From Levilactobacillus koreensis JCM 16448 (GTDB lineage: Bacteria > Bacillota > Bacilli > Lactobacillales > Lactobacillaceae): a DNA stretch of 64,000 bases. The DNA lies in NCBI RefSeq assembly GCF_001435525.1, contig NZ_AZDP01000064.1, positions 14,210 to 78,209 of the forward strand, read 5' to 3'. The position numbers were made by a program, and so were the translations under genes. Shown piece after piece: positions 48,715-57,380 of the stretch. The first letter of the stretch is position 1. Each line of letters begins with the position of its first letter. The notes under the pieces were generated by a model. It did not search any database. It was not told the origin of the DNA and saw only the letters and a program-made list of their open reading frames with translations.

Positions 48715-49563
48715 ATGAGAAAATTAGGACGTATTTGGACACTAATTGCCGTGATGATTGGCCTCAGTGGTGTGCTGGCAGGGTGTACGACCGTCACGCA
48801 GCGGGCCAACGATACGGATAAATGGTCACAGATCAAGAAGAAAAAGAAGGTCGTTGTGGGCCTCGATGATAGTTTTGTACCGATGGGTTTTCGGCAAAAG
48901 AGTGGTAAATTGGTCGGTTATGACATTGACCTTGCCCGCGCCGTGTTTAAGCTCTACGGTATCAAGGTCGACTTTCAAACGATCGATTGGTCGCTGAACG
49001 TCACGGAACTTCACAATGGCACGATCGACCTCATCTGGAACGGGTTCTCAATCACCCCACAACGGGCGAAGCAAGTGGCATTTTCCGACACCTACCTCAA
49101 TAACGACCAGGTCTTAGTTACCTTGAAGAAGAGCAAGATTAAATCGTTTGCGGACATGCAGGGCAAGGTCCTGGGCGCGCAGACCGGCTCATCTGGTGCG
49201 CAGGATATCGACGCACACCCTAAGTTGTTGAAGGACCGCATCAAGAACCATGAGGCCGTTACGTATGACTCCTTCACTAATGCCTTTATCGACCTGAATG
49301 TTGGTCGAATCAAGGGGCTACTGATCGACAGTACCTACGCTAATTACTATATCAAACACCAAGCGCACCCCGAAGATTATCGGGTCACGGTGGGAAACTT
49401 CCCTAAGGAAAAGTTCGCCGTGGGTCTGCGCAAGGGGGATGTCACGATGCGGCGCAAGATCAACGCGGGCCTCAAGCGGTTAGCCGAAAATGGTACGCTG
49501 GAAAAAATCAACGAGAAATGGTTCGGTAAGAAAGTCGATACCCCACTGTTGAATTCTAAGTAG
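48715..49563 (+). CDS. amino acid ABC transporter substrate-binding lipoprotein
   Basis: The 282-residue protein has a lipoprotein signal with lipobox LAGC (C24). The mature part is a family 3 extracellular solute-binding protein (VVVGLDDSFVPMGFRQKSGKLVGYDIDLARAVFKLYG...). It would capture the amino acid outside and deliver it to the permease. AGGAGG precedes the ATG. It is last in the operon. Confidence 0.92.
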   Translation: MRKLGRIWTLIAVMIGLSGVLAGCTTVTQRANDTDKWSQIKKKKKVVVGLDDSFVPMGFRQKSGKLVGYDIDLARAVFKLYGIKVDFQTIDWSLNVTELHNGTIDLIWNGFSITPQRAKQVAFSDTYLNNDQVLVTLKKSKIKSFADMQGKVLGAQTGSSGAQDIDAHPKLLKDRIKNHEAVTYDSFTNAFIDLNVGRIKGLLIDSTYANYYIKHQAHPEDYRVTVGNFPKEKFAVGLRKGDVTMRRKINAGLKRLAENGTLEKINEKWFGKKVDTPLLNSK

Positions 49564-49637
49564 ACAACGTGGTGGGGTCATTCGTCTTACCGGGGCAAGT
49601 GAAATATAGCAGTATACAAATTCTAAGTAACCTCCGA

Positions 49638-49690
49638 TAATCACAGTTAGGCCGCGTCATGGTGACCGGTCTAACCGTGATTTTTTTGTG
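49638..49690 (+). terminator. terminator of the ABC transporter operon
   Basis: ATCACAGTTAGGCCG and CCGGTCTAACCGTGAT pair, followed by T7. Confidence 0.9.
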
Positions 49691-49767
49691 GTCGCCGCTT
49701 GTATTTAGGGCGGGGTTCCCTTAGAATTAAACACCGATTAGGTTTTTGCTGAAGGAGGCAATAGCGC

Positions 49768-51048
49768 GTGCATTTTCGCATTCGAGACGGGGTAACGTTA
49801 GACTTGTTACCCACTAAACAATTCAAGACTATTGGTATCAAGGTGGACTTTGTAGCGCCTCTGCAAGCAACAGCGATTACGGCGCGGGCACTACTGGCAC
49901 AAGTTTTAGAGACCAGTACAGCAGCTTATCCTACCCAGACGGCACTGGCTAGGCAGCTGTCGCGACTCTATGGAGCTAGCTTTGGTATTAGTGTCATTAA
50001 GTTAGGGACTAAGCATGTGATTCGCTTAACGGTATCTGTAGTTGATGAACAGTATTTGGACCAATTTGCGGATAAGACGCCATTGTTTGAACAGGGGATG
50101 GCTCTCTTACGGGAGGTCTTGTTTAACCCCTTATTACCACAGGGCAACTTTGATCCGGCAACCTTTACCCAGCAACGGCAGAACTTATTGACGGCGATTA
50201 AATCGCTGGACGATGATAAACAGTACCTCGCTAACCGGCGTTTACAAGAACTCTTATTCACCGGTCAGCCAGCTCAAGCCATGAGCGCATTGGGTGATAT
50301 CACTACGCTCGGTGAGTTGTCAGCCACGGCCGTTTTGCAGACGTACCATGACATGTTGGCAAACGATGCGGTCCACGTGGCCGTTATCGGTGACGTGACG
50401 CCTGAACGGGTTCAGACCGCATTAGCTGACTGGCCGTTGACCGACCGAACGGTGGCTGACCAGTCGCCATATTATCGGTGGGAGAAGCGCGACCACGTCC
50501 AAAATGGGGACGATGTTGCCCCCGTTGTCCAGGCCAAGCTGAATTTAGGGTATCAATTACCGGTTTATCGGGATGATGCGGACTTTCTGCCTGCCGTGGT
50601 CTTTAATGCGGCCTTCGGGGGTTCACCATTGTCCTTGCTCTTCACGAACGTCCGGGAAAAGGCGAGTCTGGCCTACTATGCAAGTAGTGGCTACAGCCCA
50701 TTTACCGGGACCCTGTCCGTGCAAGCCGGGATTCAAGCCGAAAATCAGGATCGCGTTGTGGCCATTATTGGCGAGCAATTACAGGCCTTACAGCGCGGCG
50801 AACTGACGCCGGACCTATTGGCCGAGGTAAAGGCGAGCCTATTAAATGCCCGCCTGGCTGGGCTAGATAGCCCGCAACGTCGGTTGACCGGTCTCTTGAA
50901 CTCACAACTTACACAATTAAATGAACCCTTAAAGAAATGGCAGGAACGCTTGGCGGCCGTGACGATCGCTGACGTCCAACGCGTTGCGCAAAAGGTAACG
51001 TTACAGGCGACTTACTGCTTACATGGAGGTGCCCAGCATGCTGAATAA
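49768..51048 (+). CDS. yfmF: M16 peptidase-like protein, EF-P modification-associated YfmF type
   Basis: The 426-residue insulinase-fold protein lacks the HxxEH zinc motif, as YfmF members do, so it is probably the non-catalytic partner of the next gene product. The GTG start follows GAAGGAGGC. It overlaps yfmH by 11 bases. In Bacillus the yfmF/yfmH pair is named for a role in EF-P modification; no such biochemistry can be read from this sequence. Confidence 0.85.
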   Translation: MHFRIRDGVTLDLLPTKQFKTIGIKVDFVAPLQATAITARALLAQVLETSTAAYPTQTALARQLSRLYGASFGISVIKLGTKHVIRLTVSVVDEQYLDQFADKTPLFEQGMALLREVLFNPLLPQGNFDPATFTQQRQNLLTAIKSLDDDKQYLANRRLQELLFTGQPAQAMSALGDITTLGELSATAVLQTYHDMLANDAVHVAVIGDVTPERVQTALADWPLTDRTVADQSPYYRWEKRDHVQNGDDVAPVVQAKLNLGYQLPVYRDDADFLPAVVFNAAFGGSPLSLLFTNVREKASLAYYASSGYSPFTGTLSVQAGIQAENQDRVVAIIGEQLQALQRGELTPDLLAEVKASLLNARLAGLDSPQRRLTGLLNSQLTQLNEPLKKWQERLAAVTIADVQRVAQKVTLQATYCLHGGAQHAE

Positions 51049-52327
51049 ACAAGTGTACGACCGGTTGGACGAGACCATTTACCAAACCACATTAGCTAAT
51101 GGGTTAAAAGTAATTTTGATGCCTAAGGCTGGTTTTCATAAGACATTTGCGATTATGACGACCGACTACGGGTCGACCGACAACGAATTTGTTCCCCGTG
51201 GGCAGACTGAACCCGTGCGTTTTCCGGACGGAATTGCTCATTTTTTGGAACATAAGTTATTTGAAAAGAAGGATCATGACGCCTTTGACCTCTTTGGTCA
51301 GTATGGTGCCAGCGCCAATGCGTTTACGAGTTTTACGCAGACCAGTTACTTGTTCTCGACGACTAGTCACTTAAAGGAAAACTTGGATATTCTCTTGGAT
51401 TTTGTTCAGCAGCCATACTTTACGGCGGCAACGGTGAACAAGGAAAAGGGGATTATCGGCCAGGAAATTCAGATGTACGATGATGATCCGGGCTGGCAGA
51501 GCTACTTTGGAATGATTGGTCAGTTATATCCCAAAGAGCCGTTGCACATTGATATTGCAGGGACCGTGGACTCCATTGACAAGATTACGGCCGATGATCT
51601 GTACGCGGCCTATAACACGTTCTACCATCCCAGCAACATGAGTTTGGTGGTCGTGGGCCAACTTGACCCAGAGGAAACCTTGGACTGGGTGACGACCAAT
51701 CAAGCTGGTAAAGACTTTGGCCCCGCTGAACCGATCAAACGAATTCCGAGTCCCCAAGCGACACCAGCGGATATTGTGCCGGCCGTGACCCGTCATTTAG
51801 CCGTGACGCGGCCTAAGGTCAGCATTGGTATCCGGGGCTTCAATCAGGTCCCAAGTGGCCGAGCGGGATTAGCTTACAGTGTGGCATTGTCATTACTATT
51901 TGATCTGTTATTTAACGATACCAGTGATAATTATTTGCGATTATATGATGCCAACGTGATCGATGACAGTTTTGGCTATGATTTCCAGGTCCAACGAGGG
52001 GCCCAGTTTGCCCAATTGGCCGGTGATACGGATGATCCGGAGACCTTCATTAGTGAGTTGACGGCGATCTTAGATGATGCACCGGCTCAGTTGGCGGCGG
52101 CAGAAAGCCAATTTGAACTGGTCAAGCGGGAAGCCATTGGTCGCATCATCGGGGCCATTAATTCGGTTGAAGCGATTGCCAACCAGTACGACGGGCCGTT
52201 ATTCGCGGGGGCAACTATTTTTGATGAGCTAGCAACGCTCGAACGCATGCAGTTCACGGACCTCATAGATGTTACCCAAACTTTCTTAACCAACAGTCAG
52301 CGTACGACCTACACGATTTTGCCCTAA
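51038..52327 (+). CDS. yfmH: M16 zinc peptidase, EF-P modification-associated YfmH type
   Basis: The 429-residue protein has the inverted zinc motif HFLEH (H68, E71, H72) and a downstream glutamate in EKGIIGQEIQMYDDDP, so it is probably the active partner of the YfmF/YfmH pair. The ATG at 51038 has GGAGGT upstream, inside the end of yfmF. rodZ lies about 115 bases downstream. Confidence 0.88.
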   Translation: MLNKQVYDRLDETIYQTTLANGLKVILMPKAGFHKTFAIMTTDYGSTDNEFVPRGQTEPVRFPDGIAHFLEHKLFEKKDHDAFDLFGQYGASANAFTSFTQTSYLFSTTSHLKENLDILLDFVQQPYFTAATVNKEKGIIGQEIQMYDDDPGWQSYFGMIGQLYPKEPLHIDIAGTVDSIDKITADDLYAAYNTFYHPSNMSLVVVGQLDPEETLDWVTTNQAGKDFGPAEPIKRIPSPQATPADIVPAVTRHLAVTRPKVSIGIRGFNQVPSGRAGLAYSVALSLLFDLLFNDTSDNYLRLYDANVIDDSFGYDFQVQRGAQFAQLAGDTDDPETFISELTAILDDAPAQLAAAESQFELVKREAIGRIIGAINSVEAIANQYDGPLFAGATIFDELATLERMQFTDLIDVTQTFLTNSQRTTYTILP

Positions 52328-52443
52328 CTGGAGGTTAAGAAACCGTTAAATCCTGAAATCTGGGAGCAGTTGCTAAAAATGCGGCGGCGCCTATGCTATA
52401 CTTTGCATGATAGAGAAATTTTGAACAGGTGGAGAATTTAATC

Positions 52444-53382
52444 ATGAGTGATAACAGTAAAATTACATTGGGAAAGACGCTAAAGGATGCGCGGATCGCC
52501 AAGGGCTTTACCCTAGACGACCTGCAACAGGCGACGAAAATTCAGAAACGCTATCTCATTGCAATCGAAGACCAAAACTTTGACGAACTCCCCGGGGATT
52601 TTTACGTCCGGGCCTTCATCAAACAATATGCGGACATGGTTGACTTGGATGGTGCAGAACTGTTAAAGCAGTTTGACAGTGCTTTACCAAGTACCCAAAC
52701 GCAAGAGTACGTTGATAAAGTCAACGAAAACAATCCCGAGACCCGTTCGCAACAACGGCAGGTCGATGAACGCTACGTGAAGTTACGGCGGACGATTCCT
52801 ATTGTCGGGATCGTTGTGGTCGTGCTGGTCGTGTTGATTGGGATCTGGGTGGCCGCTTCTCGTAATGGCGGCACGTCGACTAAGAATAACGTTGATAGCA
52901 GTTCTGTGAGTGTTTCTGGCAGTAGCAGTAGTAGTGTGAAGTCTAGCAGTTCGAGCAAGAAGTCTTCTTCTAAGAAATCTTCATCCAAGAAGACGGCTAG
53001 CTTCAAACAGTTGAGCACCACGACTTCTGGGTCAACTTGGGAAATGAAGAATGCCGCTTCTAAGCCAAAAATCAGCTTGTCCGCAACCGGGAGCGCTTGG
53101 CTCTCTGTAACGGCCAATGGGTCCACGGTTTGGCAAGGGACTCTGTCCAGCTCAACTACGCATTCCTTGACGTTACCTAGTTCTGCGACGAGTGTGACCT
53201 TTAAGTTTGGGAACGCACCGGCAACTAAGGTGAAGGTCGATGGGAAGAGCTTTGACTTTACGTCAACCACGGCCACTAGTAACGCTTCTAGCTCGAGTTC
53301 GAGTGATACGACGACTACGAGTTCAAGTAGTACGACGGCCACCACGTCTCAAGTACAAAGTGTTATTTTGGAATTCAAATAG
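52444..53382 (+). CDS. rodZ: RodZ-like HTH membrane protein
   Basis: The 312-residue protein has a cytoplasmic HTH_25 domain (about 8-75: LGKTLKDARIAKGFTLDDLQQATKIQKRYLIAIE), one membrane helix (117-138), a linker of almost pure Ser and Lys (about 155-182) and an extracytoplasmic DUF4115-like beta domain followed by a Ser/Thr-rich stretch. RodZ connects MreB to the elongation machinery. The ATG at 52444 follows GGTGGAG; a GTG at 52429 is part of that site. Confidence 0.9.
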   Translation: MSDNSKITLGKTLKDARIAKGFTLDDLQQATKIQKRYLIAIEDQNFDELPGDFYVRAFIKQYADMVDLDGAELLKQFDSALPSTQTQEYVDKVNENNPETRSQQRQVDERYVKLRRTIPIVGIVVVVLVVLIGIWVAASRNGGTSTKNNVDSSSVSVSGSSSSSVKSSSSSKKSSSKKSSSKKTASFKQLSTTTSGSTWEMKNAASKPKISLSATGSAWLSVTANGSTVWQGTLSSSTTHSLTLPSSATSVTFKFGNAPATKVKVDGKSFDFTSTTATSNASSSSSSDTTTTSSSSTTATTSQVQSVILEFK

Positions 53383-53454
53383 TCAAAGAGCGGGTCGGTC
53401 CGTGGCGACTGGCGCGCTTTTTGTGTGAAGTGGGAATTTAAGGAGGAATTTTTT

Positions 53455-54042
53455 GTGAACTTGCCGAATCGGTTAACTATTATTCGAATCATTTTGATCC
53501 CGGTCTTTCTGTTATTACTGGTCCTACCCTTGGACTGGGGAACGGTGACCTGGTTAGGAACGGCGATTCCTGTGACGCAAATCTGGGGTGCACTGATTTT
53601 TGCGGCAGCTTCCATTACGGATTTTTTGGACGGTCAGATTGCTCGGCGGCAACACTTAGTCACAAATTTTGGCAAGTTTGCTGATCCTTTGGCGGATAAA
53701 ATGATCGTCATGACGGCCTTCATTCTGTTGGTCAACATGGGGGCCGTCCCAGCTTGGGGTGTAGCCATCATCGTTTGCCGGGAGTTGGCGGTGACCGGAC
53801 TGCGGTTGATCGTGGTTGAGACTGGTGGCAAGGTTCTCGCCGCCGCTTGGCCAGGGAAAATCAAGACGACCACGCAGATGGTTGGGATCATCCTCTTGTT
53901 GTTGAATAACATCGGCTTTGGCGCGATTCACATTCCAATGGCGTTGATCTTCTTCTACATCTGCCTCTTCTTCACCATTTACTCCGGGATCGACTACTTC
54001 GTGAAGAATCGCGAAGTCTTCGCAGAGTCCTCAGCAGAATAA
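53455..54042 (+). CDS. pgsA: CDP-diacylglycerol--glycerol-3-phosphate 3-phosphatidyltransferase
   Basis: This membrane enzyme makes phosphatidylglycerol phosphate, the first step to PG and the LTA backbone. The 195-residue protein has the CDP-alcohol motif DFLDGQIARRQHLVTNFGKFADPLADK and several helices. The GTG start at 53455 has AAGGAGGAA upstream. It lies 72 bases after rodZ, an order conserved in Firmicutes. Confidence 0.94.
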   Translation: MNLPNRLTIIRIILIPVFLLLLVLPLDWGTVTWLGTAIPVTQIWGALIFAAASITDFLDGQIARRQHLVTNFGKFADPLADKMIVMTAFILLVNMGAVPAWGVAIIVCRELAVTGLRLIVVETGGKVLAAAWPGKIKTTTQMVGIILLLLNNIGFGAIHIPMALIFFYICLFFTIYSGIDYFVKNREVFAESSAE

Positions 54043-54050
54043 ACATGTTA

Positions 54051-54085
54051 TGATAACCTTCGTTGACTAACGAAGGTTATCTGTC
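54051..54085 (+). terminator. hairpin after pgsA
   Basis: GATAACCTTCGTT and AACGAAGGTTATC form a perfect 13-bp stem. The T-run is weak, so efficiency is uncertain. Confidence 0.6.
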
Positions 54086-54109
54086 GTTAGAGGGAAGATG
54101 TCAAACTGT

Positions 54110-54304
54110 TCGCACTGCGGCTGCCAGGGATTCCGCCTGCTGTGGGGACGCTTCAGCCTGAGAGGCGGGCTTCTCGCTCGATTTGAAGCCACACCCAAAT
54201 CGTGTGTCTTCAAAGTCGCCCATGCTGTAAACTGGCTGATGAACCGCCAGTTAACACCATTTTCACGGCTGGCTACATCCCTGGCCTCCTCCGGCTTAGA
54301 TTGA
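54110..54304 (-). repeat. family A structured repeat, copy A10
   Basis: This is a full copy. On the - strand hairpin 1 is TGTTAACTGGC/GCCAGTTTACA (genomic 54246-54256 and 54226-54236). Hairpin 2 is CTTTGAAG/CTTCAAA extended by ACACAC/GTGTGG; hairpin 3 is AGCC/GGCT. The closing stem is GCCAGGGA/TCCCTGGC. It lies downstream of pgsA with its 3' end toward that gene. Confidence 0.85.
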
Positions 54305-54392
54305 GCGTGCCAACGATAGATGTCAGGGATTGTAAATTTTTTGCAGTTATAGCCAACATATATTAGTTTTTTTCAAAGTTGTCATAGAGCAC

Positions 54393-54577
54393 GAGTGTAA
54401 GCCGAGAGGTCGGCAGATATGGGCTCAGGCGCGTCGTTCTGCTTAGTTGGCGTTTCTGGCCAGCTTAGCAGAAAACCAAGCTTGGAGACTCGTGTTTTTC
54501 GAGGCTTCAAGTTGTGTTCGCACCGTTCCAGCCCATATCTGGCGGCCGGTAAGGCGAGGTGAACACTAGGTTGCCAA
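54393..54577 (+). repeat. family B structured repeat, copy B3
   Basis: This is a full copy. The closing stem pairs 54415-54425 (AGATATGGGCT) with 54530-54540 (AGCCCATATCT). A hairpin joins 54439-54446 (CTGCTTAG) with 54464-54471 (CTTAGCAG), extended by TTGGC/GCCA. A second is CTTGGAGACTCG/CGAGGCTTCAAG. It lies between A10 and cinA. Confidence 0.8.
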
Positions 54578-54673
54578 GTTTTAATCAAATTAATTTCAAA
54601 AAAGTTTTGCTAAATAAAAAATATTCGTAGAGTTTTTGCGGAGATAACTATGTAACCGTAGGAGGGGTCACCA

Positions 54674-55924
54674 ATGCAAGCGGAGATCATTGCCGTTGGA
54701 ACGGAAATTTTATTGGGACAAGTGGTGGATACCAACTCGGCGTTTATTGCGCGCGAGCTAGCCGAAGCCGGAATCGAAGTTTATTATCATTCGTTAGTGG
54801 GCGACAATGCCGATCGGTTAACGGCGGTGCTGGAACGGGCGCGGTCGCGGAGTGACTTGGTTATCATTAGCGGGGGCTTAGGGCCAACCAAGGATGATCT
54901 GACCAAACAGACCGTTGCCCAATTACTAGGGGTCAAGTTGGTTGAAGACGAGGTTGCTATGGCAAAGATTCAACATCACTTTGCTGTAACCGGTCGAAAA
55001 TTGACGCCTAATAATCGTTTACAGGCGCTTTATCCAGCTGGTAGTCAATCCCTTAAGAATACAACGGGAATGGCTGTGGGTGCCTTCTATCAGTCTCCTA
55101 ATGGGGCAGATATGATGTTGCTGCCTGGGCCGCCAAGTGAATTGGAGCCAATGTTTCTGAAGGAAGCTTTACCGCGATTAAAGCAGGCTTATCAACGCCA
55201 AGAATATTTGGTATCACGGGTACTACGGTTCTTCGGTATTGGCGAATCGCAGCTGGTGACGGAACTGGGCGACTTGATTGCCAACCAGACGAACCCAACG
55301 ATTGCCCCATATGCCAAGGAAACCGAGGTTACACTGCGGTTAACGGCTAGCGCTGAAAATGAGGCGGCTGGCGAACGCTTGTTGGACGACATGATTGCGA
55401 CGATCAAAGACCGAGTGGGCGACTACCTTTACGGCTACGGCGATGACAATACGTTAGCCCAAGTGGTCGTGAACGAGCTGATTGCCCGCCACTTAACCAT
55501 TACGGCGGCCGAAAGTTTAACGGCTGGTGAATTCCAGAGTACGTTAGGCGATGTTCCTGGAGTCTCAGCTATCTTCCCCGGTGGTTTTGTGACGTACGCC
55601 AACGAAGCAAAGCATGCGTTACTGGGTGTGCCTGAAAAAACGATCGCCGAACAAGGGGTCGTGAGTGAAGCTACGGCCAAGGAAATGGCGGAACGTTCCC
55701 GCCAAAAATTGGACACCGATTTTGGATTGAGCTTTACCGGTGTCGCCGGTCCGGATGCGTTGGAGGGCCAACCCGCGGGGACCGTGTGGGTCGGCTTAGC
55801 TCAGCGAGGACAAGCTCCACGGGCTCAGTTGATTCGGTTGGCCGGCACCCGGGCTAAGATTCGTGAAAGAACGGTCATGACCGGATTAGACTGGATTCGC
55901 CGGATTTTGCGAGATAAAAAATAA
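54674..55924 (+). CDS. cinA: competence/damage-inducible protein CinA
   Basis: The 416-residue protein has an N-terminal MoaB/MogA-like domain (EIIAVGTEILLGQVVDTNSAFIARELAEAGIEV) and a C-terminal CinA domain (TAAESLTAGEFQSTLGDVPGVSAIFPGGFVTYANEAKHALLGV..). Homologues act as NMN deamidase or ADP-ribose pyrophosphatase. AGGAGGG precedes the ATG. cinA-recA is the standard order in streptococci and lactobacilli. Confidence 0.94.
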   Translation: MQAEIIAVGTEILLGQVVDTNSAFIARELAEAGIEVYYHSLVGDNADRLTAVLERARSRSDLVIISGGLGPTKDDLTKQTVAQLLGVKLVEDEVAMAKIQHHFAVTGRKLTPNNRLQALYPAGSQSLKNTTGMAVGAFYQSPNGADMMLLPGPPSELEPMFLKEALPRLKQAYQRQEYLVSRVLRFFGIGESQLVTELGDLIANQTNPTIAPYAKETEVTLRLTASAENEAAGERLLDDMIATIKDRVGDYLYGYGDDNTLAQVVVNELIARHLTITAAESLTAGEFQSTLGDVPGVSAIFPGGFVTYANEAKHALLGVPEKTIAEQGVVSEATAKEMAERSRQKLDTDFGLSFTGVAGPDALEGQPAGTVWVGLAQRGQAPRAQLIRLAGTRAKIRERTVMTGLDWIRRILRDKK

Positions 55925-55949
55925 AGGGGAACTTTTGTTCTTCTTTTGC

Positions 55950-55978
55950 TTGCATTTTCGAACATAAGCCGGTATAGT
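55950..55978 (+). promoter_or_regulatory. predicted recA promoter
   Basis: TTGCAT, a 17-base spacer and TATAGT. The spacer contains CGAACATAAGCCGG, whose left half is the CGAAC half-site of the Firmicute LexA box but whose right half is poor. Confidence 0.55.
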
Positions 55979-56014
55979 GTTACTTGAATATTGATGTTTC
56001 AAAGGAGGATTTGG

Positions 56015-57154
56015 ATGGCTGACGAACGACAAGCGGCGTTAGATAAAGCGCTGAAGAAAATTGAAAAAGACTTTGGTAAGGGGTCCATCATGCGGATGGG
56101 CGACAATACCAAAATGCAAGTAAGCGTCGTACCATCTGGCTCGTTAGCTCTTGACGTAGCGTTAGGAGTCGGCGGTTATCCCCGAGGACGAATCGTAGAA
56201 ATCTACGGTCCAGAATCTTCAGGGAAAACGACCGTAGCCTTACACGCTGTTGCCGAAGTGCAAAAGCGGGGTGGGACCGCGGCTTATATCGATGCTGAAA
56301 ACGCCTTGGACCCAGCTTACGCAACGGCCTTAGGAGTTAATATCGATGATCTGCTACTCTCACAACCGGATACCGGTGAACAGGGGTTGCAAATTGCTGA
56401 CGCCTTGATTTCCAGTGGTGCCGTTGACATCGTGGTCGTTGACTCCGTTGCCGCCTTGGTACCGCGTGCCGAAATCGAGGGTGAAATGGGTGATGCTCAT
56501 GTGGGCCTCCAAGCTCGGATGATGTCACAAGCCTTACGGAAACTTTCCGGGACGATCAACAAGACCAAGACGATTGCGCTGTTTATTAACCAAATTCGTG
56601 AAAAGGTTGGGGTTATGTTTGGTAATCCTGAAACCACGCCTGGTGGTCGGGCCTTAAAGTTCTACGCTACAGTTCGTTTGGAAGTGCGGCGTGCGGAACA
56701 GATCAAGGACGGAACCAACGTGATTGGGAACCGGACACGGATCAAGGTTGTTAAGAACAAGGTAGCGCCGCCATTTAAGCGTGCCGAAGTCGATATCATG
56801 TATGGTCGTGGAATTTCACAAACCGGTGAGCTGATCGACATGGCCGTTGAAAAGGACATCGTTGATAAGAGCGGTTCTTGGTACTCTTATGGCGAAGACC
56901 GGATCGGCCAAGGTCGTGAGAATGCCAAACAATACTTGGCTGACCACGCTGATATGATGGCTGAAGTGAACCAACGGGTCCGGGCCGCTTACGGTGTTGC
57001 CGATGAGGACGATGCCCCTAAGAAGGCTAAGGCTGACGCCAAGGGTAAAGATAAGACCACTGAGAAGGATGCCAAATCTAAGGCAAAGCCAAAAGAGACG
57101 GCCACTCAGATGAACTTGACCCCAGATACGACCAAAAAACCAGAAAATAAATAA
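56015..57154 (+). CDS. recA: recombinase RecA
   Basis: This is the strand-exchange ATPase of homologous recombination and the LexA co-protease. It has 379 residues with Walker A GPESSGKT at 65-72 and the DNA-binding loop region [22 protein letters not shown]. The C-terminal 45 residues are a Lys/Ala/Asp-rich tail, longer than in many bacteria. The ATG at 56015 follows AAAGGAGG. Confidence 0.98.
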   Translation: MADERQAALDKALKKIEKDFGKGSIMRMGDNTKMQVSVVPSGSLALDVALGVGGYPRGRIVEIYGPESSGKTTVALHAVAEVQKRGGTAAYIDAENALDPAYATALGVNIDDLLLSQPDTGEQGLQIADALISSGAVDIVVVDSVAALVPRAEIEGEMGDAHVGLQARMMSQALRKLSGTINKTKTIALFINQIREKVGVMFGNPETTPGGRALKFYATVRLEVRRAEQIKDGTNVIGNRTRIKVVKNKVAPPFKRAEVDIMYGRGISQTGELIDMAVEKDIVDKSGSWYSYGEDRIGQGRENAKQYLADHADMMAEVNQRVRAAYGVADEDDAPKKAKADAKGKDKTTEKDAKSKAKPKETATQMNLTPDTTKKPENK

Positions 57155-57162
57155 GTTGTTCC

Positions 57163-57217
57163 TGTAAAACGTTGTTTCTTCTTCGACCGAGAGTCGGGGA
57201 ACCACAGCGTTTTTTTA
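57163..57217 (+). terminator. terminator after recA
   Basis: AAACGTTGTTTCTTCTTCGAC and GTCGGGGAACCACAGCGTTT form an imperfect long stem followed by T7. Confidence 0.7.
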
Positions 57218-57380
57218 GTTGCCGTAAATGTTTTCGGGCCAACCGGCCGAGATTCCAGTGAGTTTAGTTGACAGCGTTCATGGCAACCATTAAAATTGAA
57301 CTTGTGTCAGTTATCATAATCACCATCTAAAAAAAGTCTGATTTTAAATTAGTCATTTTTGATGATGCGGAGGTGGAATC

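Noticed and set aside
55959-55972. LexA (SOS) box in the recA promoter
   Set aside because: CGAACATAAGCCGG has a good left half-site but GCCGG instead of GTTCG on the right. Mentioned with the promoter only.
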